Both the position numbers and the translations under genes were made by a program. Below the pieces are notes generated by a model. The model was not told the DNA's origin. It made no database searches and saw only the letters and a list, made by a program, of their open reading frames with translations. Shown here one piece after another: positions 37,317-47,865 of a stretch of 64,000 bases of DNA; the first letter of the stretch is position 1, and every line of letters begins with the position of its first letter. The DNA comes from Penicillium oxalicum (taxonomy: Eukaryota; Ascomycota; Eurotiomycetes; Eurotiales; Aspergillaceae): positions 992,001 to 1,056,000 of the forward strand of contig NC_064653.1 of assembly GCF_001723175.1 (NCBI RefSeq), read 5' to 3'.

Positions 37317-39677
37317 ATGGCACACTCAGAGCCCACCGCGAAACTTGCCGTTGCAATCTTGATTGTTTCCGACACGGCGTCGGAGAACCCCGCTTCGGAT
37401 AGGACAGCGAACGCACTCATACCTATATTCGCCGCCGAAGGGAAGTGGGAAACCCCCGTGGTCAAGATCGTACCAGACAACAAGTTCCAGATCCAACAGA
37501 GTATATGTGACTGGACTGATGGACCGACTTGGTACAATTTGATACTCCTAAGCGGGGGGACCGGCTTCGCTGTCCGCGATAACACACCCGAGGCACGACA
37601 CTTCTTACAATGCCCTTCTAAATTGCCCTGTGACTGACGGTCTGCACCAGGCGGTATCCCCTTTAATCCATCGTCATGCTCCAGGCTTGGTGTAAGGACC
37701 TCTTTTGGTTCAAGAGAGACACGTTCCAGAGAGAGGAGTACTGACATCAATCTGATACAGCCATGGCATGATCGCTGCGTCGCTAAAAGTAACACCCTGT
37801 AAGATTGACCGGACCGGCCGAATTGGCTCTGATTGAATTGCATTGTATGCTCATCACTCTTGATAGTCGCAATGATGGCTCGCCCAGTCGCTGGAGTTCG
37901 TGACAAGTCTTTGATCATTACCCTCCCTGGCTCCCCCAAGGGCGCTGTGGAAAATCTTGAAGCGGTGATCAAATTATTACCACATGCTTGCTTGCAAAGT
38001 GCAGGCGGTAGCTCTCGGGAGATGCATGTTGGTGGTGTGAAAAGGCTGGAGGCCGAGGCAGGCCTGGCATCGACGTCTGGAAACGCAGCACAGCCCCAGG
38101 AGCACCAGCATCATCATCATCACCACCACGGTCATGGTCATGGTCATGGTCATGGGCATGGACATGGACATGCTGTCCCCAAAGCCCATACATTGCCTGC
38201 GGATCGACCTCAGTCTAACGATCCATCCGTGGGGCCCAGCCAGCGTCACCGTTCCTCCCCGTATCCCATGCTGTCCGTCGAGGAAGCACTGCTCAAGATC
38301 AGTGAGCACACCCCGGAACCGACCATCGTTGAGACTTCAGTAGATTCCTCTCTTGTGGGATCGGTCATTGCCGAGGACGTGTACGCCCCGGAGGCGGTCC
38401 CTGCTTACAAGGCCAGTATAGTTGATGGCTACGCAGTCATTGCATCGGATCCTTCGGCTGGACCAAACACCAAAGGCGTGTTTCCGGTAGCGTCCGTGAC
38501 TCATGCCAATGTTGGTGGAAGCCTACAGCCTCTTCAGCCTGGAACAATTGCACGGATCACAACAGGAGCCCCTCTTCCTCCCAATGCCAACGCAGTCGTG
38601 ATGGTCGAGGATACTGTTTTGGCTTCAGCTACGGCGGATGGCTCTGAAGAGGCCACCGTCGAGATCTTGACCAACGACATTCAACCTGGCGAGAACGTGC
38701 GGGAACCTGGCAGTGACGTTACTTTGGGATCTAAGATTCTTTCCCGGGGAGACATCATCTCTCCTGTTGGCGGAGAGATTGGATTGTTGGCTGCAACGGG
38801 GGTTCGGTCTGTCAAAGTGTACAAAAAGCCATGTGTGGGCGTTTTGAGCACCGGCGATGAGCTGGTGGAGCACAACAACCCTTGCAGCCTGACTGGGGGT
38901 CAGATTCGTGATTCTAACCGACCATCCCTCCTGTCTTGCCTTCAATCGTGGGGCTTTCCCACGGTGGACCTGGGAATTGCACGCGACACCCCCGCCGGTG
39001 AGATTGAGCATGCTTTGCGTGACGCACTCCGCGGTGTCGGACGAGCCTCCTCTAGCGTCGATGTGGTTGTTACGACTGGCGGTGTCTCCATGGGCGAGCT
39101 TGATCTGTTGAAACCCACCATCGAAAGGTCACTGGGGGGCACCATTCACTTTGGTCGCGTCTCTATGAAGCCCGGCAAACCTACTACCTTCGCCACGGTT
39201 CCGTTCAAAGAGAGTGCAATAGATGGAAATCAAACTCGTCAGCAAGAGCGAAAGCCCAAGCTCATCTTCGCTCTTCCGGGAAACCCAGTGTCGGCGCTCG
39301 TGAACCTCAATCTATTTGTGCTGCCTTCATTACACAAGTTGTCTGGCCTGGGTGAGGACGCCTCCGCTGCGAACTCGAAGCTGGCAATGGGACCCCGAAT
39401 GGGCTTACCGCTGGTGTCGGTTGTTTTGACGCATGACTTCCCTCTCGACTCAAAGCGGACGGAATACCATCGTGCCGTCGTCGCGGGCTCACGCACCGAT
39501 GGCCGATTGTACGCAACCAGTACTGGTGTTGACGGCACTGGTCAGCGAAGCTCTCGCGTTGGTAGCCTTGCATCCGCGAATGCGTTGGTCATTTTACGCC
39601 CTGGGGATGGGGTTGCAAAGCAAGGCAATCTTGTAGAGGCACTGATGATGGGCCCCGTACACAGCCGTGATATGTAG
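37317..39677 (+). CDS. cnxE: CnxE, two-domain molybdopterin adenylyltransferase / molybdenum insertase (gephyrin-type)
   Basis: Cytosolic enzyme for the last steps of molybdenum cofactor synthesis: adenylation of molybdopterin (MogA-like G domain) and Mo insertion (MoeA-like E domain). Four exons: 37317-37592, 37651-37691, 37761-37798 and 37867-39677, giving 721 aa. The first intron is GC-AG (GCACGA donor, CTGAC branch, CAG acceptor, 58 nt); no GT donor restores the conserved DNTPEAVSPLIHRHAPGLVHGM. G-domain marks are VSDTAS and LSGGTGF; E-domain marks are VDGYAV, TGAPLPPNANAVV, GVLSTGDELV, TTGGVSMGELD, MKPGKP and ALPGNPVSA. The order G then E matches A. nidulans CnxE and gephyrin. The interdomain linker holds seven consecutive His followed by Gly-His repeats. 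The product serves nitrate reductase and other Mo enzymes. Confidence 0.95.
38107..38172 (+). repeat. CAT/CAC-rich tract encoding the His and Gly-His linker of CnxE
   Basis: In the cnxE frame the tract encodes consecutive His, then GGTCAT/GGACAT/GGGCAT units giving alternating Gly-His. The hexanucleotide repetition suggests expansion by slippage. The protein segment resembles metal-binding His-rich linkers. Confidence 0.9.
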
Positions 39678-41092
39678 ACCACCAGATCGAAATGGACGGT
39701 GCTCTCACCGACAGTTGGCAGTCCCTTTGCCTGATGAGGCCTTTCGGGCGAGAAGCGGCAGGCTCTGCATAGAAGACCATTCTTCTTTAGTGCATTCAAG
39801 TGACTCAGGATCCGGATTTTTGTTTATTTTGGGGGGGGGGGGGGGCATTGATGCTATTTGGAGCCTCCTGGATATCTGGAGAATGACACATAATCAGACA
39901 ATGTTGGCCGTGTCGAGACTCGTGTCGGGTGCAACCTGGGGCTGCACAGAACTCCACGGGTCCATTAAACAGCGTATCGGCCTAATATATGTGGTTGTAA
40001 TCCGACCTTGAATACAATTTTTGGCAGTTGTACAGCGGGGCGTCTAACATAAGTCTGGCCTCGAGCACCCAGATGCGTCTAAGCATGGAATTTATTTTAC
40101 CACTCCACCCCGAACACTTCATGGCATGCTAGGTCCTCTTCCTCCGACTGCATGCATTTGCACCAGTCTCTCCTGAGACGCAAGTCAAATCTCCATCCAT
40201 GCGCGGGGTAAATGAACCGGGTCAATAGCATCCGAAGTTTGAAGAAGAAAGCGACGTCGGAGACAAGCGACATTGCTCGAGCGGTCGTTCCATTGCCGAG
40301 TCTGTTGCTCCGGTTGTTTGGCAGTCGCTTGACGAGCTCATTCGCTTCTTAGTTCGACGCTACACCTGCAGATCCCCATGATTCTTCCGCCAATGATGGC
40401 TCGATGCATCCTCCCCAGATTTCTGTACCCCGCGTTTTGTTCTGAATGGCCTCCATGAACGTTCCATTTTCTACTTTGATTCTGATTCCGGCACTCTGGT
40501 ACCTATTGAGATGGGACGGCATGGATGTACAAGAGCTGCCTACTCCATTGAGCTCATGTTGTCCACGTGAACTGCCCGTTGCACACCTATGCCTGTCGAA
40601 GGGTGTGTGTGTCCATTCTGTTCTCTGGTATATGAATCTTTTTCTCGGTTACATTTTCTCTCCCTCCAGCAGCATCCTTTGGTTTCGCGAGTCGTAAGCC
40701 TCAAGGGAGAGCGATAATGGCTGAGGGGGCTGGGTGGCAATCTACATACCTAAGTAGCCCATGGGAATATATTCTTGATGGGGCTTCCAAGCCTAAACAT
40801 TGGATGTACCATTCTGGCTGTCATCGAGGATCTCCATGCAGTATTCTGCCAGGCACGCTAACGAGGCTTTAGTGAACATTGTTTTCAATGAGCTGGAATT
40901 CTCAGGGTCACATTCCATGTTCCAAAGAGAACATATTCATGTTGACCAGGTGCAGTCAAGACTGGGTGGACGGTGGACCACGTAACAAGCATGAAGGTAG
41001 TCGCAGGCCTTTCAAATGTAGTTATATTGTCAAAAATTGAACAGAAGACATCAACCAGCACCAAGTGGTCGAGCAGTAACTCGATCATCGCA
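39678..41092. other. Gene-free region before tRNA-Asp
   Basis: About 1.4 kb. It includes a 15-nt G homopolymer at 39831-39845. ORFs of 61-114 codons lack recognisable protein features. Confidence 0.5.
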
Positions 41093-41178
41093 TCTTCCTT
41101 GGTCTAGTGGTCATGATTTCCGCTTGTCATTAACACCGATAAGCGCGGGAGACCGGGGTTCGATTCCCCGAGGGAGAG
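41093..41178 (+). tRNA. tRNA-Asp (anticodon GUC) with a 14-nt intron
   Basis: The acceptor stem pairs TCTTCCT (41093-41099) with AGGGAGA (41171-41177) including one wobble; the discriminator is G. The D arm contains GGTCTAGTGGTCATGATT. Anticodon stem TCCGC/GCGGG; the loop reads TTGTCA, then the intron, then C. The anticodon GTC is followed by A37, and TTAACACCGATAAG (41130-41143) sits between positions 37 and 38, the canonical place for a nuclear tRNA intron. The T arm is CGGGG TTCGATT CCCCG. The mature RNA would be 72 nt, normal for Asp. Confidence 0.88.
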
Positions 41179-41187
41179 TTTCTTTTT
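41179..41187 (+). terminator. RNA polymerase III terminator of tRNA-Asp
   Basis: TTTCTTTTT immediately follows the tRNA; the T5 run at 41183-41187 is a sufficient Pol III stop signal. Confidence 0.75.
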
Positions 41188-41654
41188 GCGTGTTGACGTT
41201 TTTTTCTTTATCGCTCTTCTTTTTGCTTCTATTTTCCGGGTCTGCTTTTTTTTTTATCTTTTATTTCGGGATGTTTACCGGATGGGGAATTGTGGGGATG
41301 AACTGGCGCTCGGACACTGGGTGGATATCCTTCTTGTCACGCTACTCAATCTGGTCATCGACCGCACGGAAAAGAGAGGCCTACACTGTAGACCAATGCA
41401 TCATAACGTTCATTTCTTCGGTCATCATTGAGCCGAGCCCGCCGCAGTATGGCCGATAGACTGGGCTGCGTGCCCTTTGATCCATCCATGGCGATTTCTC
41501 CAATAGATAAATAATACTTTACTGCAGCTATGAACGGGTGGACAATTCGCCTCTAGATTCAGTTCCAGTAGTCAGACTCTCATATTCAAATTTCGCTCAG
41601 CAAATCACCTAAGCCCGGACACACTTTGATGAAACGAGTCAATTGGAAGCCAAC
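41188..41654. promoter_or_regulatory. Upstream region of the PL4 lyase gene
   Basis: T-rich near 41190-41270, then mixed sequence. No XlnR- or RhaR-type site is obvious by eye. No gene is seen. Confidence 0.4.
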
Positions 41655-43720
41655 ATGCGAATCTCACTTGTCGCCGCGACCTCGCTGCTGGGGGCCATTG
41701 CAGACGCCCTTCCCTCCAAGCACACATCGTCCGAGCCCTTTTTGACCCAGCTCGACGATTCCTCATGGGTATTTGGCAATGAGCTCTGGAACCTCACCCA
41801 GCAGGAAACATACGGGGTCAAATTGATGTACAAGGGAAAGGACTGCGTGGGGGATGCCGTCGGCCATTACGTGAGCTACAGTACGTGTCCCTGGCAGCCC
41901 CAGTCACTCGATCATCCCCCTTGTCGTGCCCCAAGTTATACAAGAAAAAGAAACAACAAAGAAACCGAGCCCGACTCGGTTGAATCGTCGTCAAGCCAGC
42001 ATTGATGAAACTGATCAACATCCTGTGACCGACGAGCAGATGGCGCAGCGTCCAATCTGAATTGGACCTCGGCCTCCATTGCCGAAAAAGGGACATACCG
42101 GGGCAAGAAATACATCGATATCGTCTTCACCGCAGCCGAAGGCGATATGCACTGGGTGGTATTCTCTGGTCTGTCTGGTGCCTATCAATACTTTGTGAAT
42201 CATGCGCTGCCCGTGCTGGGAGAATTCCGCACTCTCTGGCGCCTGGACAATTCGACTTTCACCAAAGGCCGAACGAATATGAAGGACGAAGAACTGCCGC
42301 CGTTGAGTGAATACCTTCCGCAGAACAAGGTTCAGGATGAGACCTGGTTGAAGCCTGATGGCAATGGGTACATCACCAAGTATGATTTTACAGCGTGGTC
42401 GCGTAATCAGGACTTCTTCGGAGTGTATGGGGATGGCTTTGGGAGTTGGTATATCAATCCTGGGAAGGATTACTATAATGGGGACCATTTGAAGCAGGAG
42501 TTGATGGTAGGTTATCCGTCTAGAATGCAATTGCGAATTACCGATGCATGGGCAAGAAGCTGGAGAAGAGTCATGCTGACGGACCACTGGCCAGGTGCAT
42601 CGCGAGTCTGCGACGGGCGATGCGGTGCAACTGAACATGATTCATGGTACCCATTTCATGGCATCCTCGAAGGATGTCCTCCCTGATGGGAAGATGTGGG
42701 GACCTTGGCTGTGGTATCTTGTGAGTCCAGGCCTTTTCTTCTTCTTCTTTCTTTTTTCCTTTTCTCGCAAATCATGGAAGTTTTCCATGTACCGGTGTCT
42801 TTCTTGCTAATGGGTGACCACAGAACGACGGCAACAAGGAAGATGTAGCCCATCGCGCTGCCGAAGAATTCAAATCCTGGCCATACAAATGGCTCCAAGA
42901 TGAAGACTACCACAGTCGCGGCATCGTCAAGGGAAAAATCATGCTTTCAGACGGACGGCCCGCATCCAATGCCGCTGTCTTCCTCGGCGACAACAACCCA
43001 GTCAAGACCTCTCTGGACATGGGCTCCGACTATTACTACACGACATACGCCGACAAACACGGAAACTTTGAAATACCAAACGTCCGCATCGGCACATACG
43101 GTCTTCAAGCCTGGTCAAATGGCAGCCCCATCGCCGACGTGACCACCTCATTTCTCCAAAATGACGTGACGGTCAAGAAATCTGCAAACACCAATCTCGG
43201 CCATCTCACCTGGAAAATCTCCTCCAAGAAGCAGCTTTTCCAGATTGGAGATTTTGACCGTCTCAGCTATGGTTTTGAGCACGGAGGTGCTCCCCATCAG
43301 CATGGACTTGTGGCGTCCTGTCCGGCTGATCTGACGTACACCATTGGTGAATCTCAGACCAGTGACTGGTGCTTTGGACAGACCTATAAAGGGAACTGGA
43401 CTGTGCGGTTCAAGGTTCCTACTGTGATGGAGTCAGCAGCGCCAGAGTTGATTGTGTCGTTGGCAGGTTACTCTTCTGGGGCGAGCTCGGATATTTATGC
43501 CAATGGGATTCGAGTCGGTAATATGACCAGTGGCTCTGCGTTGCTTCCCAGTGACCCGTGTCTGTATCGCTCGGCGACAGCGGCGGGAGAGTGGCATTTG
43601 CTCAAGTATCCCTTCGACAAGAGTCTCTTGAAGAAAGGATGGAATGAGGTAACCTTCAACATGGTCCGGAACACAACCTGGCATGGCTTCATGTGGGACA
43701 GCGTGGTCCTAGAGTGGTAA
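41655..43720 (+). CDS. Rhamnogalacturonan lyase, polysaccharide lyase family 4, secreted
   Basis: Extracellular pectin-degrading enzyme that cleaves the rhamnogalacturonan I backbone by beta-elimination. Exons are 41655-41880, 42040-42506, 42595-42720 and 42824-43720, giving 571 aa. The signal peptide is MRISLVAATSLLGAIADA. The catalytic domain carries YITKYDFT with Lys189, in the position of the family's catalytic Lys, and MIHGTHF with His248 and His251, near the expected catalytic His. Next comes a fibronectin-III-like domain (RGIVKGKIMLSDGRPASNAAVFLGD, NFEIPNVRIGTYGLQAW) and a C-terminal carbohydrate-binding-like beta-sandwich (WTVRFKV through GWNEVTFNMV). The length lies between RglA (about 527) and RglB (about 660), so I do not assign it to either. 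The ATG at 41655 is chosen for the signal peptide; the frame opens upstream only with TTG. Confidence 0.9.
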
Positions 43721-43869
43721 ATATTGTGAGATGGGTTCGAAAAAGACAAATACCAAATGCTGTAGCACGAAGCGACCTTGTGAAAAAAACCCCCCGAAAA
43801 GCGTGTAGATTTGGTATCTTGAGTGTGATCTATGTAATGGCCGCCCTGCATCATGCTCACTAGAGTCAA

Positions 43870-43881
43870 CCCCCCCCCCCC
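43870..43881 (+). repeat. Poly-C homopolymer, 12 nt
   Basis: Run of 12 C between the convergent lyase and phospholipase genes, in non-coding sequence. Confidence 0.9.
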
Positions 43882-43999
43882 TCTAAGAATTCACGGGACG
43901 TCAATCCCATTGAAAGCGAATTGTATGGAACAGACACAAAAAAAAGACTAGAATAGTGCCCACCGATTCAGAGGAGTGATGGCAGAGATCAATCTCAGG

Positions 44000-46900
44000 T
44001 CAACCTTTAGAGTATTTCCATTCTTTTTTCTTCTCAGCCTTGAAAGGGAGAAGAGTCCCGTCACGCCCCTGCTTACGGGCGATTTCGACGACCAAGAATC
44101 GCACAAAATCCGGCAGAATCCAGTAACTGCTATGGGCACTAAGCATATTCAGGTACTGAATGCTGAGAGGGCCACCGCCCCCCGAGAGGAAATAGTCGAT
44201 TTGGCCATTGTCATTGAGAAGCAACATCCGCTTCTCTGCAATTTCCTCGCGAGTAAAGTCGTGCGTTTCCATCTCAACGGTGGATGGAAGTTTTGCAATA
44301 ATAGCCGGACGTGTTCCCGATGCCGTGGATACGTAACCGGGCGTTGACCCCCAGCGGAAGACGCTGCCGAAAGATTGTATAAAAGACGAGGTTGAGCTTG
44401 GTATCGATGCGACTTTCAGTGAATTAGCAAGATCGCGGTCCACCGCGGCGTTGACCCGATAGGCGATTGCTATGATCTCTTTGTTAGTGAATGTTCAAAA
44501 TGAGGGGCAGATGGAAGAGAATCTATGAACACATACGGTCCGTGGTATGCATAATATTATACATGTTGTCCACAGCGAGACAACCATATTGGCCAGCTTC
44601 TCCGGCAACGCCACGTAGCCGGTCCTCGCCTTCACTTCCAGGCTTATCTCTACCCTTGCGGGGAAGTAGGCTGGCTGGAACACAATGACTGTTAGCTATC
44701 GGGAGTCCTTTCCATCCTCTGCATTTCTAATGGAGCTGTACCTTTGTTCAGAAGCAAAAAGAAACCCGCGGGACTTCCACAGAGGAATAAGTTCTTCGTG
44801 TCAAATTCAAGAATGTCGCTATGCAGAGGCGTAGAAGCAAAGTCAAAGCGTGGAATTTTAGTCGGCTGATGACTCAAAATATCAACGGCCATGACACTAC
44901 CCAACGAATGGGCGATGAGATGAACACGGCCGTTGTCCTGGAAGCCGGGATTATGCTCACACCACAAGCGATAGATGCGATTGGCCTCTCGAGCAACGGC
45001 ACGAATCATTTTTGGCTTGTGATGCGAAAGATAGTATGGAATGTCTAGCATGACATCACTAATCAGAGAGCGAACAGCCGGAAGGGTTTCAGGCGTGATG
45101 TCATTGAGGGTATAATTGTTCGATGCTGGGTCGGCTGTCTCTGGGTTTTCAAGAGACGGATCTTCCAAAGAGAGCGTCGTTCTCCAGTTCACGGGCAGGA
45201 CCATGATTCCACCATGGTCCTCCCGCACGTGTGGCCAAACAGGTTCATTGTGTAGTTCCATATTCACCTGGCGACGGAAGGCATTGATGGCGTGAGTAAA
45301 GTGGAAACTCTCCATTCTTTCAGACAGCTTCTGGCCGATGCCATGAACGACGAAGACCAAATCTGATGGCGTGGAACGCATTTCTTCCATCTTACACGCA
45401 TAGCAAACTGGCATTCCTGGAGCTGGAGCGGCGTTGCGGCCTTGTGTTTTCCGAATGTAACGACGGACATCGACCGGACTCGCCTTTGACGGATGCAATT
45501 GATCCCACCTCTTGCGACTGAACCCACGGATAACCGGAATGCCAATTTGGCGCTCTTTGCGAATGGCGCTCAATGGCCGTCTCCCTCTTGCAACTGATGG
45601 CAGGAGACTAGGGCGCAAAATCTGGGCATTCCGAGCATCCACGTAAATGGCGCTCGAATTGAGGTAAGGCTTCACTGCATCGGCACGATTAGCCGTTCCT
45701 CCTGCGGCATGGTTTGGATCAAACTTGAACGTGTCAATATTTTGGCGCGCATTGTCTTCACGGCTGGCTTGGTTGAGTTCCTGGGCAGTGCCAGGGCGGC
45801 TGGCTGAAGACAGATCATCTTTTGGCCAAAGATGATGAACAACTTTCATTTCCGCATCAGCACCGTTCTCCACGCAGCTATTCAATTCGTCTTGCCATGT
45901 CTGCGTCCAAGGCCTCAGGTACACGTAACCTTCTTCTAATTTGTTGGCAAGGTCAGTTTCCACTGGCATCATCGTATTTTTGTAGAACCAAGTGGCTCGG
46001 ATCACACTCGAGACATCATGAAGCGGGCTCCAATATATTGGTTTCATCTAGATAGCTTGTCAGGTCACGTAAAATCTGAAATAATATGTGAAAGGCCCGT
46101 TCCATACCTTTAAATTAGGCAATTCAACCAGATGAAGACGGGACGCCCCAACAGGTATCTTGGATTGGGGTTCTTCTGGAATTTCCTTGTCAGGGTGAAT
46201 TTCTTGGGACGATTCCTCTGCCATCACACTCCCTCTGAGGGCCGACGGCCTGGATAGTCCATGGGATGTGCCAAGACCTCGTGTCTCCGGACGCCCATCC
46301 TGAGGCCCGTCTTTGGGTGGCAAGGACTCAACCGAGCGGCCATAAGGGCTATGTGAGTGGGGTGTTGGGGCTCTGATGAAGGGTGAGCCGCTGATGCTTG
46401 CATCTCTTGAACGGTTTACCCGGACGCTCGTCGCTTCGTCGTTTCGATCATCTGCGTCATGATCAAGTGAAAGCGTGCCTCTTCTCTTCGTTGGAGAAGG
46501 CTCATTCAGGGAGCTCGATCGATCTCTCTTCCTATAAGCTCCACCAGAGCTGCTTGTCGGGTTTTCTTCCTCCACCTTGTCGTTTGTAGAGGGCACCGCT
46601 GTACGTCGTTCAATATGGTTCTCAGGTGAAGCATCGAAGCTTACTCCAAGGTGACTAGGTTGGCCCGTTGTCCCTTTGTGAGCTGGTCTGTAAGGAAGCG
46701 ATGCCTGCTCCTCGTGCGTGCTCAAAGTGCTTGACAAGCTGGCGTCCCCCTTAGCCGCCACCTGGGGAAATCTGTCAAGCCCATTTCGACATGGGACCGC
46801 GATTCCAGAAGAAACTACTTGCGGCTCGGCTGACCTCGAGCCCCCTCTTTGCGTGGACTGAGCCTCTCGAGCTTCTCGAGCCTCTCGGGCCTTTCCGAGC

Positions 46901-47157
46901 TCGCGCCAGGTTTGTTCCAAGGCGATATTGTCCCTGGCTGAGAAAGGCTTGGGAGGGCTTCGATCATCCTCTGGAGCTTGACCGCTCGACAGTGGCGGGA
47001 GCGGAGCTAGTGGATCGTCTATCGGCAGGGATGAGACGTAGAAGAACTGGGAGCGAATGTTTGGCGGCGTGTCGAGCTCATACAGACTTGAAAGCTCCGG
47101 TTCCTCATCTGCTAGCAGGCAGCCTGTGCCATAAGTATGAAATACTGGGCCCGTCAT
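44000..47157 (-). CDS. DDHD-domain phospholipase (PA-PLA1 / Ddl1-like)
   Basis: Intracellular phospholipase A1-type enzyme related to yeast YOR022C/Ddl1 and mammalian DDHD proteins, acting on phospholipids, possibly cardiolipin-derived or phosphatidic acid. Exons: 47157-46108, 46047-44742, 44674-44537 and 44469-44000, giving 987 aa. The N-terminus holds FFYVSSLPIDDPLAPLPP, then about 270 disordered Ser/Pro/Arg-rich residues. After intron 1 come WWE-like sequence, VFVVHGIGQ and the lipase motif HLIAHSLGS with Ser near residue 731. The DDHD region follows: LFLCGSPAGFFLLLNKASLLPRKG, rebuilt across intron 2, and YNIMHTTDPIAYRVNAAVD, rebuilt across intron 3. It ends with HSSYWILPDFVRFLVVEI. The first in-frame ATG (GCCATGACG) is at 47157. 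It converges on the PL4 lyase gene. Confidence 0.9.
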
Positions 47158-47865
47158 GGCGAACAAGGGAGGTCCCACTTTTTTTTTGTGTTATGGTAGG
47201 GCCTCGTCGAGATCTGGGGGCCGATCGCTAGATGCTCTTCATGTTCGAGCTGTGCTTCGATTCTCTTTGGCTTTCGTCCCCTGTTCGTAACGTACCTGCT
47301 ACTGGTGAAGCCTCTGAGCAGGATATGTCCGAGACACGTCCAGCTTTGTGGGCTTGAGTGTGTGGGAAAAGCTGGGAGCTTGCCTAGTGCTGTCCTCATG
47401 AAGACCAATGACGTCGTTGCACGTGCCGTTCTGTAAAGCTCGAGCTTTTTGCTGCCGCCAGCCGTCAACTCTCATGCTTTCCAGCTGTCAAAGTGCATTC
47501 ATTTTGTTCCAACACAATCATTGCGACGCTAAGAATTAAGCTTCAAATTAATCAAAAAAAAACAGAAAGTGTTACCTGAGGGCTAAACTTGAAAAAAAAT
47601 TAAAATTGAAGAATCATCATTATGAGTTAGAAATTAAAAACAAAGAGGCCTCAGCCGACGGACCACCACGGCAGCGCAGCATGGCCCCTGAAAACAAACA
47701 AACATGGGGTATCGTACATTTAAATCATCACTCATTTCATCATCAAAAGTCAGGCCGGAAGTTACCCGGAAAGCATAGCCACACGCATCAGCATTGATTC
47801 CGCGCAATGCCAGTTCGTGAAATGCAAGCTAGAGCAGGACCGGCCAATCCTGCTCTGTTGTAGGC
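47158..47865. promoter_or_regulatory. A/T-rich spacer upstream of the DDHD gene
   Basis: Carries the DDHD gene promoter on one side and the 3' flank of the repeat-protein gene on the other. Very A-rich at 47540-47640. No gene is seen. Confidence 0.4.
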
